DNA of 14,893 nt, from positions 1 to 14,893 of the forward strand of contig DATMDV010000032.1 in NCBI GenBank assembly GCA_035557475.1, in the 5' to 3' direction. This document shows, piece by piece, positions 1-7,092 of the stretch; the stretch's first letter is position 1, and each line of letters starts with the position of its first letter. Source of the DNA: JALOLG01 sp035557475. GTDB taxonomy: Bacteria > Actinomycetota > Acidimicrobiia > Acidimicrobiales > Ilumatobacteraceae. The translations under genes were made by a program, and so were the position numbers. The notes below the pieces were generated by a model, which saw nothing but the letters and a program-made list of their open reading frames with translations, was not told the origin of the DNA and made no database searches.

Positions 1-1346
1 ACGCCCGGCAGCGGGAACGTCGCCGAGCCCGGCTTGGTGGTCGTCGCGCCGGGGAGCGGGGAGATCATGATCCCGCCGGTCTCGGTCTGCCACCACGTGT
101 CCACGATCGGGCAGCGGCCGCCGCCGATGTGCTCGTGGTACCACATCCACGCCTCCGGGTTGATCGGCTCACCGACCGTGCCGATCAGCTGCAACGAGGA
201 CAGGTCGTGCTTGGCGGGCTCTTCCGGGCCCCACTTCATGAACGTCCGGATCGCGGTGGGGGCGGTGTAGAACTTGGTGACGCCGTACTTGGCGATGATC
301 TCCCAGAACCGGTCGTTGCCGGGATGGTTGGGCACGCCCTCGTACATCACCTGCGTGGCTCCGTTCGCCAGCGGGCCGTACACGATGTAGCTGTGGCCGG
401 TGATCCAGCCGACGTCGGCGGTGCACCAGTACACGTCGGTGTCGGGGTGCAGGTCGAACACGTACTTGTGCGTGTACGCGACGTGGGTGAGGTAGCCACC
501 CGACGTATGCATGATGCCCTTCGGCTTGCCGGTGGTGCCGCTCGTGTAGAGGAGGAACAGCAGCTGCTCGGCGTCCATCGGCTCGGCCGGGCAATCCGGA
601 TCGGCACCCTCCATCAGCTCGTGGTACCAGTGATCGCGGCCGTCGACCATCGTGACGTCGTTGCCACCCCGCTTGACGACGACGACGTGCTCGATCGTCG
701 GCGCGTTCGACACGGCCTCGTCGGCGGCGGCCTTGAGCGGGAACACCTCACCGCGCCGGTAGCCGCCGTCGGCGGTGACCAGCACGGTTGCCTCGGCATC
801 GTTGATCCGATCGGCGAGGGCCTGCGCCGAGAACCCTCCGAACACCACGCTGTGCGCGGCACCGATGCGCGCGCACGCGAGCATCGCGACCACCACCTCG
901 GGGATCATCGGCATGTAGATGTTGACCCGGTCGCCCTTGGCGACACCGAGGTCCTTCAACACGTTCGCGAAGCGCTGCACATCGGCGAGCAGTTCGGCGT
1001 AGGTGATCGTGCGGCTGTCGCCCGGCTCGCCTTCCCAGTGGAACGCGACCTTGTCACCCCGCCCGGCCTCGACGTGCCGATCGAGACAGTTGTACGCCAC
1101 GTTGAGCTCGCCACCGCCGAACCATTTCGAATACGGCAGGTCCCACTCGAGGATGGTCTCCCACGGTTTCGACCAGGCGATCAGCTCCGATGCCCGTCGC
1201 GCCCAGAAGCCTTCGTCGTCGGCCGCGGCCTCGTCGTAGAAGTCGGTCCCCGTGACCAGCGCCTGAGCCTTGAACCCATCGGGCGGTGGGAAGCGCCGCA
1301 GCTCGGTGGACAGGTCGTCGATCGTGTCGTGCTGTTCCTCCGCCAT
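1..1346 (-). CDS. acs: Acetyl-CoA synthetase (AMP-forming), partial, N-terminal 448 residues
   Basis: Activates acetate to acetyl-CoA through acetyl-AMP in the cytoplasm. The reading frame is open from the ATG at 1344-1346 to the window edge, giving about 448 of the usual ~650 residues; the C-terminal lid domain with its acetylatable lysine lies outside the window. Visible motifs are the AMP-binding P-loop YTSGTTGKPKG at 267-277, GWITG at 313-317 and WWQTETGG at 418-425. These sit a constant five residues after the Salmonella Acs positions as I recall them (W414 of the acetate pocket would be W419), which supports both the start and acetate as substrate; propionate cannot be excluded. A strong Shine-Dalgarno (GGAAGGGGG, 1351-1359) precedes the start by 4 nt. 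A weak -10-like TAGAGT lies at 1372-1377 without a convincing -35. The gene is divergent from the exported-protein gene at 1518. Confidence 0.95.
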   Translation of the reverse strand, partial: MAEEQHDTIDDLSTELRRFPPPDGFKAQALVTGTDFYDEAAADDEGFWARRASELIAWSKPWETILEWDLPYSKWFGGGELNVAYNCLDRHVEAGRGDKVAFHWEGEPGDSRTITYAELLADVQRFANVLKDLGVAKGDRVNIYMPMIPEVVVAMLACARIGAAHSVVFGGFSAQALADRINDAEATVLVTADGGYRRGEVFPLKAAADEAVSNAPTIEHVVVVKRGGNDVTMVDGRDHWYHELMEGADPDCPAEPMDAEQLLFLLYTSGTTGKPKGIMHTSGGYLTHVAYTHKYVFDLHPDTDVYWCTADVGWITGHSYIVYGPLANGATQVMYEGVPNHPGNDRFWEIIAKYGVTKFYTAPTAIRTFMKWGPEEPAKHDLSSLQLIGTVGEPINPEAWMWYHEHIGGGRCPIVDTWWQTETGGIMISPLPGATTTKPGSATFPLPG

Positions 1347-1350
1347 GTGG

Positions 1351-1359
1351 CCCCCTTCC
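1351..1359 (-). promoter_or_regulatory. Ribosome binding site of acs
   Basis: GGAAGGGGG on the minus strand, 4 nt before the ATG at 1344-1346. It supports this ATG as the acs start. Confidence 0.7.
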
Positions 1360-1505
1360 GTGACGGGGTCGACTCTAGGCGCGACCGGCGTTGGGCCTGC
1401 CGTCGTGTCGGCACCACGACAATGTCGCCGCAGCGGGTCGCCCGCGAGTGCCATCCTCTTGTCCCGAATCGTCTACCGACCACGGATTCAGCCCACAGAA
1501 CGAGC

Positions 1506-1511
1506 AAGGAG
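1506..1511 (+). promoter_or_regulatory. Ribosome binding site deciding the start of the Tat-exported protein
   Basis: AAGGAG lies 6 nt before the ATG at 1518-1520. The open frame reaches far upstream, to about 129, but that part is antisense to acs. This near-consensus site fixes the true start at 1518. Confidence 0.85.
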
Positions 1512-1517
1512 CCACAC

Positions 1518-2375
1518 ATGACCGACGACCTGTCCCACCGACTCGTCGAGCTCGAGCGCGAACTCGCCGACGTACGCGCCCAGCTGGAGGAGATCTCCGC
1601 ACCGGAGCCGGTTTCGTCCCGGCGCAACCTGTTGCGCGTCGCCACCGCCGCCGCCGTCGGTGCGGCCGGGGCCGGCATCACCTCGCGAAGTGCGGCAGCG
1701 GCTCCCGGCGGACCTGCGATCCTCGGCCAGCACAACGTCGCCGACGCCGTCACCAGCTTCGAGAACAACGCGGCGTTCACCAACATCTCCGGGCCGGGCC
1801 CGATCGTGATGCAGCTGTCGTCACCCGGCGGCCACCTCCAGTTCGTCGGGGCACCCGGCGACACGGTGCTCGGCACCTACCCGACGGGCACGCTCGCCTA
1901 CAACGCGTCCTCGGGGCTCGAGCTCTGGCAGATCAACGGCACCAGCCCGGGCACCAGCCCGACCCTGCTCGCGCGTCCCGGCACGGCGGGGGCACTCACC
2001 CTGCTGCTCGAACCGATCCGCGTCTACGACAGCCGACCAGGCGCCGAACCCGACCTCCCCAACGACGGCCGCATCGATACCGGGCAGGTCCGCACGATCG
2101 GTCTGCTCGACAGTGGCGCCGAGGGCTTCGTCGACAACATCGACGGCGTGATGATGAACCTCACCGTCACCGACACGCTCGGCTACGGCTTCCTCACGGT
2201 GTTCTCGGCCGGGATCTCGGTGACGCCGAACGTGTCGAGCATCAACTGGTTCGACAACGGCATGACCGTCGCCAACCACGTCGTGTCGGCCGTCGATCTG
2301 GCGCTGCTCAAAGTCGCGTGTGGCGGCGGCGGGTCGACGCACTTCATCATCGACGTGATCGGCGTGTACGGCTGA
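1518..2375 (+). CDS. Tat-exported putative surface protein with coiled-coil N-terminus
   Basis: A 285-residue protein of unknown function, started at the ATG behind a clear AAGGAG site. Residues 5-26 are rich in Leu, Glu and Arg with heptad-like spacing and look like a short coiled coil. They are followed by a twin-arginine signal: SSRRNLL at 33-39, an Ala/Val/Gly-rich hydrophobic stretch at 41-54, and an Ala-rich candidate cleavage region around 59-63. The n-region of about 34 residues is unusually long for a signal peptide. The mature part is Gly, Ser, Thr and Pro rich and probably beta-rich. From RVYDSRPG (168-175) to the terminal DVIGVYG (279-285) it resembles a domain I associate with extracellular proteins of Acidimicrobiia and other actinobacteria; no enzyme motif is visible. 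It may be a cell-surface or adhesive protein, but this is inference. The gene is divergent from acs and convergent with kup, with 18 nt between the two stop codons. Confidence 0.85.
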   Translation: MTDDLSHRLVELERELADVRAQLEEISAPEPVSSRRNLLRVATAAAVGAAGAGITSRSAAAAPGGPAILGQHNVADAVTSFENNAAFTNISGPGPIVMQLSSPGGHLQFVGAPGDTVLGTYPTGTLAYNASSGLELWQINGTSPGTSPTLLARPGTAGALTLLLEPIRVYDSRPGAEPDLPNDGRIDTGQVRTIGLLDSGAEGFVDNIDGVMMNLTVTDTLGYGFLTVFSAGISVTPNVSSINWFDNGMTVANHVVSAVDLALLKVACGGGGSTHFIIDVIGVYG

Positions 2376-2393
2376 CCCGGCGCACGGGGCACG

Positions 2394-4277
2394 TCAGATC
2401 TCGACCTGCGTCCCGACCTCGAAGACCCGATCGGGCGGCAGGTTGAAGAACCGCGACGCGCTGGCGGCGCCGCGGTTGAGCAGCACGAACAACTCCTCAC
2501 GGTATGGATGCATCCCCGGGACCTTGCCGGCTCCGACCGCCTCGCGGCCGAGGAAGAACGTCGTCGTACTGAGATCGAACTGGTAGTCGGCGATCGCGTC
2601 CATGGTGGAGAGTGCGTCGGGGACGTCGGGCTCGTCCATGAAACCGAACAGCAGCTCGATCTGGTGAATGCCGGGCCCGATGAGCGCGCACGTGACGCGC
2701 TGATCGGGATCGACGCGCGGCACCTCGGCCACGCTGACCGACAGCAGCAGCGTCGTCTCGTGCAGGACCTTGTTGTGCTCGAGGTTCGCCACCAGTGCCG
2801 GAGGGGCAGCTCCCGCGTCCTTGAACAGGTACACCGCAGTGCCGGGTACACGGGCGACCTGAGCCTCGAGCGCCTCGCGTCCGACCTCTTCCATCGGTCG
2901 CTCGCCGCGACGGATGCGCGCCGCCACCAACTCGCGGCCCTTGCGCCACGTCGTCATCTGAACGACCAGCGCGATCCCGACGGCGATCGGGAACCAGCCA
3001 CCGGTCGGGATCTTCGGCACGTTGGCGGCGAGGAACACGGCGTCGACCAGCATCAGCGGCACGAGCACGAGCGAGGCCTTGAGCGTCGACCAACCCCACC
3101 GGTCGCGGACCACGCGATAGAACAACAGCGACGTGATCAGCATCGTCGTAGTGACCGCGATGCCGTACGCGGAGGCCAGGTTGCTCGACGTCCGGAAGCC
3201 GAGCACGAGCCCGATGCAGCCGATCATCAGCAACCAGTTCACGAGCGGCACGTACACCTGACCGATGTGCTGGGCCGACGTGTGGAGGATCTTCAGTCGG
3301 GGCAAGTAGTCGAGCTGCACCGCTTGCGTCGTGAGCGAGTAGGCGCCGCTGATCAGCGCCTGGGCGGCGATCACCGATGCCATCGTCGCCAGCACGGCGA
3401 GCGGTGTGATGCCCCAGCTCGGTGCCAGGTTGTAGAACGGGCTCCCGACCGCTTCGGGCTCTTCGGTGAGCAACGCGGCCTGGCCGAAGTAGTTCAGCAG
3501 TAGCGCCGGCATCACCATCACGTACCAACTGAGCTGGATCGGGCGCCGACCGAAGTGCCCCATGTCGGCGTACAGCGCCTCGCCGCCGGTCACGACGAGG
3601 AAGATCGAGCCGAGTGAGAGGAACGCCCGCCACGGATGGTCGGCGAACATCTCGAGGCCGTAGGTCGGGGAGATCGCCCGCAGCACCCCCGGGTGGCGAG
3701 CGATCTGACGCAGTCCCAACACGGCGAGCACGAAGAACCACAACACCATCACCGGGCTGAACACGCGGGCGATGCGTGCCGTGCCGCGCTTCTGTACCGA
3801 GAACAGGATGACGAGGATCGCGATCGAGACAGGCAGGACCCAGTCCTTGAAGGCCGATGTCGCGACCTCGAACCCTTCGACCGCGCTGAGCACCGAGATG
3901 GACGGCGTGATCAGACCGTCGCCATAGAGCAGCGAGGTGCCGAACACCCCGAGCGTGATGACGCCCGCCGTGATCCCCTTCGCCGATCCGCGTCGCGGCA
4001 TCACGAGCGCGGTGAGGGCGAGGATCCCGCCCTCGCCACGGTTGTCGGCGCGCATGACGAGCGCGAGATATTTGACCGACACGATGATGACGAGCGCCCA
4101 GAACACCACCGACGCGACGCCGTACGTGGTCGCCCGTTCGACTGCCAGCTCGGAGTGGGAGAACGCCTCACGGAACGCGTAGATCGGGCTCGTCCCGATG
4201 TCGCCGTACACGATGCCGAGCGTTCCGAACGCCAGAGCCGGCAGACCTGCATTCGCGTGCGGTTCGTCCCTGGTCAC
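2394..4277 (-). CDS. kup: Kup-family potassium uptake transporter
   Basis: Low-affinity K+ uptake protein of the KUP/HAK/KT family in the cytoplasmic membrane, probably K+/H+ symport. At 627 residues it has the normal family length. It shows the family signatures: GIVYGDIGTSPIYAF at 21-35 in the first membrane segment, NRGEGGI at 79-85 and GDGLITPSISVLSAVEG at 119-135. A series of hydrophobic segments runs to about residue 440, followed by a soluble cytoplasmic C-terminal domain. The start is a GTG at 4275-4277; an in-frame TAG five codons upstream (4290-4292) rules out a longer protein. No Shine-Dalgarno lies close to the GTG, but an actinobacterial-type -10 sequence (TAGCGT) does, so the mRNA may be leaderless. 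It stands alone, separated from the complex I operon by a hairpin-rich spacer, and need not be functionally linked to it. Confidence 0.95.
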   Translation of the reverse strand: MTRDEPHANAGLPALAFGTLGIVYGDIGTSPIYAFREAFSHSELAVERATTYGVASVVFWALVIIVSVKYLALVMRADNRGEGGILALTALVMPRRGSAKGITAGVITLGVFGTSLLYGDGLITPSISVLSAVEGFEVATSAFKDWVLPVSIAILVILFSVQKRGTARIARVFSPVMVLWFFVLAVLGLRQIARHPGVLRAISPTYGLEMFADHPWRAFLSLGSIFLVVTGGEALYADMGHFGRRPIQLSWYVMVMPALLLNYFGQAALLTEEPEAVGSPFYNLAPSWGITPLAVLATMASVIAAQALISGAYSLTTQAVQLDYLPRLKILHTSAQHIGQVYVPLVNWLLMIGCIGLVLGFRTSSNLASAYGIAVTTTMLITSLLFYRVVRDRWGWSTLKASLVLVPLMLVDAVFLAANVPKIPTGGWFPIAVGIALVVQMTTWRKGRELVAARIRRGERPMEEVGREALEAQVARVPGTAVYLFKDAGAAPPALVANLEHNKVLHETTLLLSVSVAEVPRVDPDQRVTCALIGPGIHQIELLFGFMDEPDVPDALSTMDAIADYQFDLSTTTFFLGREAVGAGKVPGMHPYREELFVLLNRGAASASRFFNLPPDRVFEVGTQVEI

Positions 4278-4286
4278 CGGACTGGC

Positions 4287-4292
4287 ACGCTA
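4287..4292 (-). promoter_or_regulatory. Possible -10 element of kup (leaderless promoter)
   Basis: TAGCGT on the minus strand fits the actinobacterial TANNNT -10 pattern. It ends 9 nt before the kup GTG, so transcription could begin at or just before the start codon. No good -35 hexamer is seen 16-18 nt further upstream. Such a short pattern can occur by chance. Confidence 0.3.
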
Positions 4293-4381
4293 CCGTCCGA
4301 CCCTTCCCGTCGTCCGCCATCCGGTCGGTGCGGGCGCCCACGATCGCGCGGCGGTGCGGTCCCCGAATGAGATCCGCTTTG

Positions 4382-4436
4382 TGATGTCGGGCTCGGCCCG
4401 ACCGTTCCCGTCCTCCGGTGGGCCGAGCCGACATCA
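4382..4436. other. Long imperfect hairpin in the kup upstream region
   Basis: The arms 4382-4399 and 4420-4436 pair over 17 bp with one bulged G (4391). After a second bulged G (4400) the stem continues by 4 bp (4401-4404 with 4416-4419), leaving an 11-nt loop. The result is a 21-bp stem interrupted only by two single-base bulges on one side. No T-tract follows on either strand, so it is not a classical terminator. It lies about 105 nt upstream of kup and beyond the hairpin cluster that follows the methyltransferase gene. It could be a terminator, a structured leader or a small RNA; the structure is seen, the function is not known. Confidence 0.5.
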
Positions 4437-4483
4437 GCGACGTCATGGACGCCGCATCCCTGTTACGGGGATCCTGTGGAGAT

Positions 4484-4545
4484 CCGTCCCTTCGGACGGG
4501 CCTCCAACACCTCCGGGGAGGTGTCTGACGAGACTTCATCGTCAG
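4484..4545 (-). terminator. Three back-to-back hairpins at the end of the complex I operon
   Basis: In the direction of transcription (minus strand) the hairpins are 4525-4545 (7-bp stem, 7-nt loop, containing the methyltransferase stop codon), 4507-4524 (8-bp perfect inverted repeat with 2-nt spacer) and 4484-4499 (6-bp stem, 4-nt loop). The first two abut with no gap. None has a T-tract. Their place directly at the end of a long operon, followed by an independent gene, suggests tandem actinobacterial-type terminators. A weaker 5-bp hairpin at 4456-4472 may extend the cluster. Confidence 0.5.
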
Positions 4546-5594
4546 TTCGGGGCCGGACTTGAACCATCGGATCCGGCCGCCCATTCGAGGACCAGAAACG
4601 CACCGAGACCGTCGGCGTCGAGCAGCGCTTCGGCCTCGCCGATCCGGCTCCGCATCCGCACCGCGGCGACATCGGGGGCCGACGCGCGCTCTCGCCAGAT
4701 CCGCTTGCCGTCGTCGACCAGGGCGTCGATCCCCCATTTGCGCAACCACTCGGCCTGGACGGTCCGCGATCGGGGGACGGGCAACTGGTCGACGGCGACA
4801 TCCGCCGAGATGTCCTGGGTCCCCGGGACGCGGAGGTAGTGCTCGCCGCGCTCGTTCCGCCGATAGGTGCGCAGCCACTCGCGGTAGGGCCGATCGGCGA
4901 GGAGCGCCGTCGTCGACCCGTAGTCGATCGCGACGACGCACCCATCGCGGAGCGACGCCACCGCCGACGTGACCCACGCGGTCGCGGCGTCCTGCACCGG
5001 CGCTCGCGCTCCGTGCACGGCCGTCGCCGGCAGCGCCCCGTCACCGCGAGGCAGACGGTCACCGAGCACCTCGACGAATGACCCGTCGGCACCGGTCGAC
5101 ACGAGCGCCTCACGCCAGTCGCCGTCGTACACGGCGATGCGGAACGGCAGGTTGTCGAGCAACTCGTTGGCGAACACCACCCCGGCGATCACCTCGTCCG
5201 GCATCGTCGCGACCGAGTCGACCTCGGGCGGGTGCAGCTCGCGTTGTGCCGCCGACATCTCGACCGCGATGTAGCGCAGCGCGTCGGCACAGGCGGGATG
5301 CGCAGCGACGACCGACCTGGCGAGCGTGCCCGGTCCCGCACCGGCGTCGACGAACGTGAATCGATCCGGCCGACCGAGACGCGTCCACTCGGCGTCGAGG
5401 AACCGGGCGATGACCGCACCGAACAGCGGTCCGACCTCGGGCGAGGTGATGAAGTCGCCGCGACGCCCGGCCCGTCCGACGCCGCTGTAGAAGCCGTGCT
5501 CGCCGTAGAGCGCGAGGCGCATGAACTCGTCGAAGCGGATCGCGCCGCCTGCGGCGTCGATCGCGGCGCGGATCTCGTCAGCCGCCGAGGGCAC
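4542..5594 (-). CDS. MidA/NDUFAF7-family SAM-dependent methyltransferase
   Basis: A class I SAM-dependent methyltransferase of 350 residues, of the MidA family (DUF185, Methyltransf_28), whose human member NDUFAF7 dimethylates an arginine of the complex I subunit NDUFS2 (the NuoD homologue) during assembly. Family motifs are visible: FDEFMRLALYGEHGFYS at 21-37, GDFITSPEV at 46-54, the SAM-binding glycine loop VDAGAGPGTL at 82-91, and ANELLDNLPF at 142-151. No signal peptide or membrane segment is seen, so it is cytoplasmic. The start is a GTG at 5592-5594, with AGGA about 9 nt upstream inside nuoN; the gene overlaps the end of nuoN by 17 nt, so translation is likely coupled. Last gene of the complex I operon, it is a good candidate for modifying NuoD encoded in the same operon. 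The family call is strong; the substrate is inferred from family and position. Confidence 0.88.
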   Translation of the reverse strand: MPSAADEIRAAIDAAGGAIRFDEFMRLALYGEHGFYSGVGRAGRRGDFITSPEVGPLFGAVIARFLDAEWTRLGRPDRFTFVDAGAGPGTLARSVVAAHPACADALRYIAVEMSAAQRELHPPEVDSVATMPDEVIAGVVFANELLDNLPFRIAVYDGDWREALVSTGADGSFVEVLGDRLPRGDGALPATAVHGARAPVQDAATAWVTSAVASLRDGCVVAIDYGSTTALLADRPYREWLRTYRRNERGEHYLRVPGTQDISADVAVDQLPVPRSRTVQAEWLRKWGIDALVDDGKRIWRERASAPDVAAVRMRSRIGEAEALLDADGLGAFLVLEWAAGSDGSSPAPN

Positions 5595-7092
5595 CGGTCA
5601 GGTCCTGCAGGTCGCCGAAGCGCAGGACCAACCCCGGGAAGATTCCGAGGACGAGCGTGGCGGCCGCCGTGATCCCGAGCGCCGCCCAGATCGGCGCCGG
5701 CGGAGTGATCGTGGTCGTGTCGCCGTCGGGCACCGGCCGCATCCACATCTCGCGCAGTACGCCCATGTAGTAGCCGACCGCGATGACCGAGTTGACGGCT
5801 CCGACGACCGCGAGCGACGCGGCGGCCCACCCACCGGCGTCGAGCATCGCCCTGAACACGTTGAACTTCGCCCAGAAGCCGCCGAACGGGGGGATGCCGG
5901 CGAGCGAGGCGAGGAAGATCGTCATCAGCGTGGCGAGTCCCGGCGAGTAGCTGAAGAGGCCGCCGTACGACGTGATGTTCCCGCTGCGGGTCTTGCGGGC
6001 GACGGCGATGACGATGGCGAACGCACCGAGGTTCATGAACGCGTACACGATCAGGTAGAAGACCACGGCCTTGAGCGCCGAGTCGGCGCCGTCGCCGGTG
6101 CCGACGACGGCGAGCGGCATCAGGATGAAGCCACCCTGGCTCACGCTCGAGTAGGCGAGCAGGCGCACGATGTTGGTCTGGCGCAGGGCGATGACGTTGC
6201 CGACCGTCATCGTGAGCGCCGCGAGCACCCAGAGGAACGGCTGGTACACGCTGTCGGCGGCCGGGAAGGCGATGAAGATGAGCGGCACCAGGGCCACGAA
6301 GCCGGCGGCCTTGGCCGCGACCGACAAGAACGCGGTCACGGGGGTCGGCGCTCCCTCGTAGGTGTCGGGCGCCCACGTGTGGAACGGCACTGCCGAGATC
6401 TTGAACCCGAAGCCGGCGATCACGAACACGATGCCGAGCACCTGCATCGCCATCAGTTCGTCGCCCAGCTCGGCACCGATGTCGACCAGCCGCGTCGATC
6501 CGGTCGTGCCGTACAGGAAGCTCATGCCGTACAACAGCACGGCCGACGCGAACACGCCGAGCAGGTAGTACTTCACGCCTGCCTCGTTGCTCTTGCGGTC
6601 GCGCTTGCGCCAGGCAGCGAGCATGTAGGCGGGGATCGACAGCAGCTCGAGGGCGACGAAGATGCTGACGAGATCGCGACTCGACGTCATCATCACCATG
6701 CCGAGCACACTCGCGAGCAACAGCACGTAGAACTCGCCCTGGTAGTAACCACCCTCCTCGAGCTCGGTCTGGCTCATCAGCACGACCACGTAGGCGGTCA
6801 GGAGGAACACCGCCTTGAGCACGAGCGCGTACTCGTCGATCACGTACCGGCCGTCGAACATCGACCGCACGTCGTCGCCGACGACGGCGAGCGTGACGAC
6901 GGGGAGGAACGCGCCGAGCAGCACGAACCCGGTGAGTGTCGCCATCGCCCACTTCTTCGACTCGTCGACCCACAAGTCGATGAACAGCACGAGGTTGATG
7001 CCCACGACGAGCACGAGCTCGGGGGCGAGCGCGTGCCAGTCGATCACCGGCGACACGAAGTCGCCGACCTGGGCGAGGATCGTCGAGATCAC
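5578..7092 (-). CDS. nuoN: NADH-quinone oxidoreductase (complex I) subunit N
   Basis: Antiporter-like membrane subunit of complex I, forming one of its proton channels. The protein has 504 residues and is hydrophobic throughout, with the usual 14 or so membrane helices. Conserved charged residues of the family are present: Glu149 in ALELLSIPAYML, Lys231 in GFKISAVPFHTWAPDTYEG (229-247) and Lys261 in the following helix. I chose the GTG at 7090-7092, which overlaps the nuoM stop as GTGA. The frame stays open upstream to 7218, but that part is Arg/His-rich nonsense antisense to no hydrophobic pattern and lies within nuoM coding sequence, while the chosen start leads straight into the first helix. 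The 3' end overlaps the methyltransferase gene by 17 nt. Confidence 0.95.
   Translation of the reverse strand: MISTILAQVGDFVSPVIDWHALAPELVLVVGINLVLFIDLWVDESKKWAMATLTGFVLLGAFLPVVTLAVVGDDVRSMFDGRYVIDEYALVLKAVFLLTAYVVVLMSQTELEEGGYYQGEFYVLLLASVLGMVMMTSSRDLVSIFVALELLSIPAYMLAAWRKRDRKSNEAGVKYYLLGVFASAVLLYGMSFLYGTTGSTRLVDIGAELGDELMAMQVLGIVFVIAGFGFKISAVPFHTWAPDTYEGAPTPVTAFLSVAAKAAGFVALVPLIFIAFPAADSVYQPFLWVLAALTMTVGNVIALRQTNIVRLLAYSSVSQGGFILMPLAVVGTGDGADSALKAVVFYLIVYAFMNLGAFAIVIAVARKTRSGNITSYGGLFSYSPGLATLMTIFLASLAGIPPFGGFWAKFNVFRAMLDAGGWAAASLAVVGAVNSVIAVGYYMGVLREMWMRPVPDGDTTTITPPAPIWAALGITAAATLVLGIFPGLVLRFGDLQDLTGALGG

Noticed and set aside
129..1517. Upstream extension of the plus-strand exported protein
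   Set aside because: It is antisense to acs, low-complexity in composition, and a near-consensus ribosome binding site marks the ATG at 1518.
2372..2397. Bidirectional terminator between the convergent exported-protein gene and kup
   Set aside because: Only a 5-bp stem (CTGAC/GTCAG) spanning both stop codons with a poorly paired 16-nt interior; too weak to call.
4278..4541. Riboswitch (for example c-di-AMP) controlling kup
   Set aside because: I cannot recognise conserved riboswitch core sequences, and the likely leaderless start argues against a long leader.
4486..4541. CRISPR-like spaced repeats
   Set aside because: The hairpins have different sequences and no direct repeat with regular spacing is present here or elsewhere in the window.
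4525..4545. CTGACGA resembling the hammerhead ribozyme core
   Set aside because: The bases are themselves paired with TCGTCAG and no GAAA or further stems follow in a hammerhead arrangement.
4540..4575. tRNA-like T-arm (GGTTCAAGTCC on the minus strand)
   Set aside because: No matching acceptor stem, D-arm or anticodon arm is found at the right distances; it is the 3' end of the methyltransferase gene.
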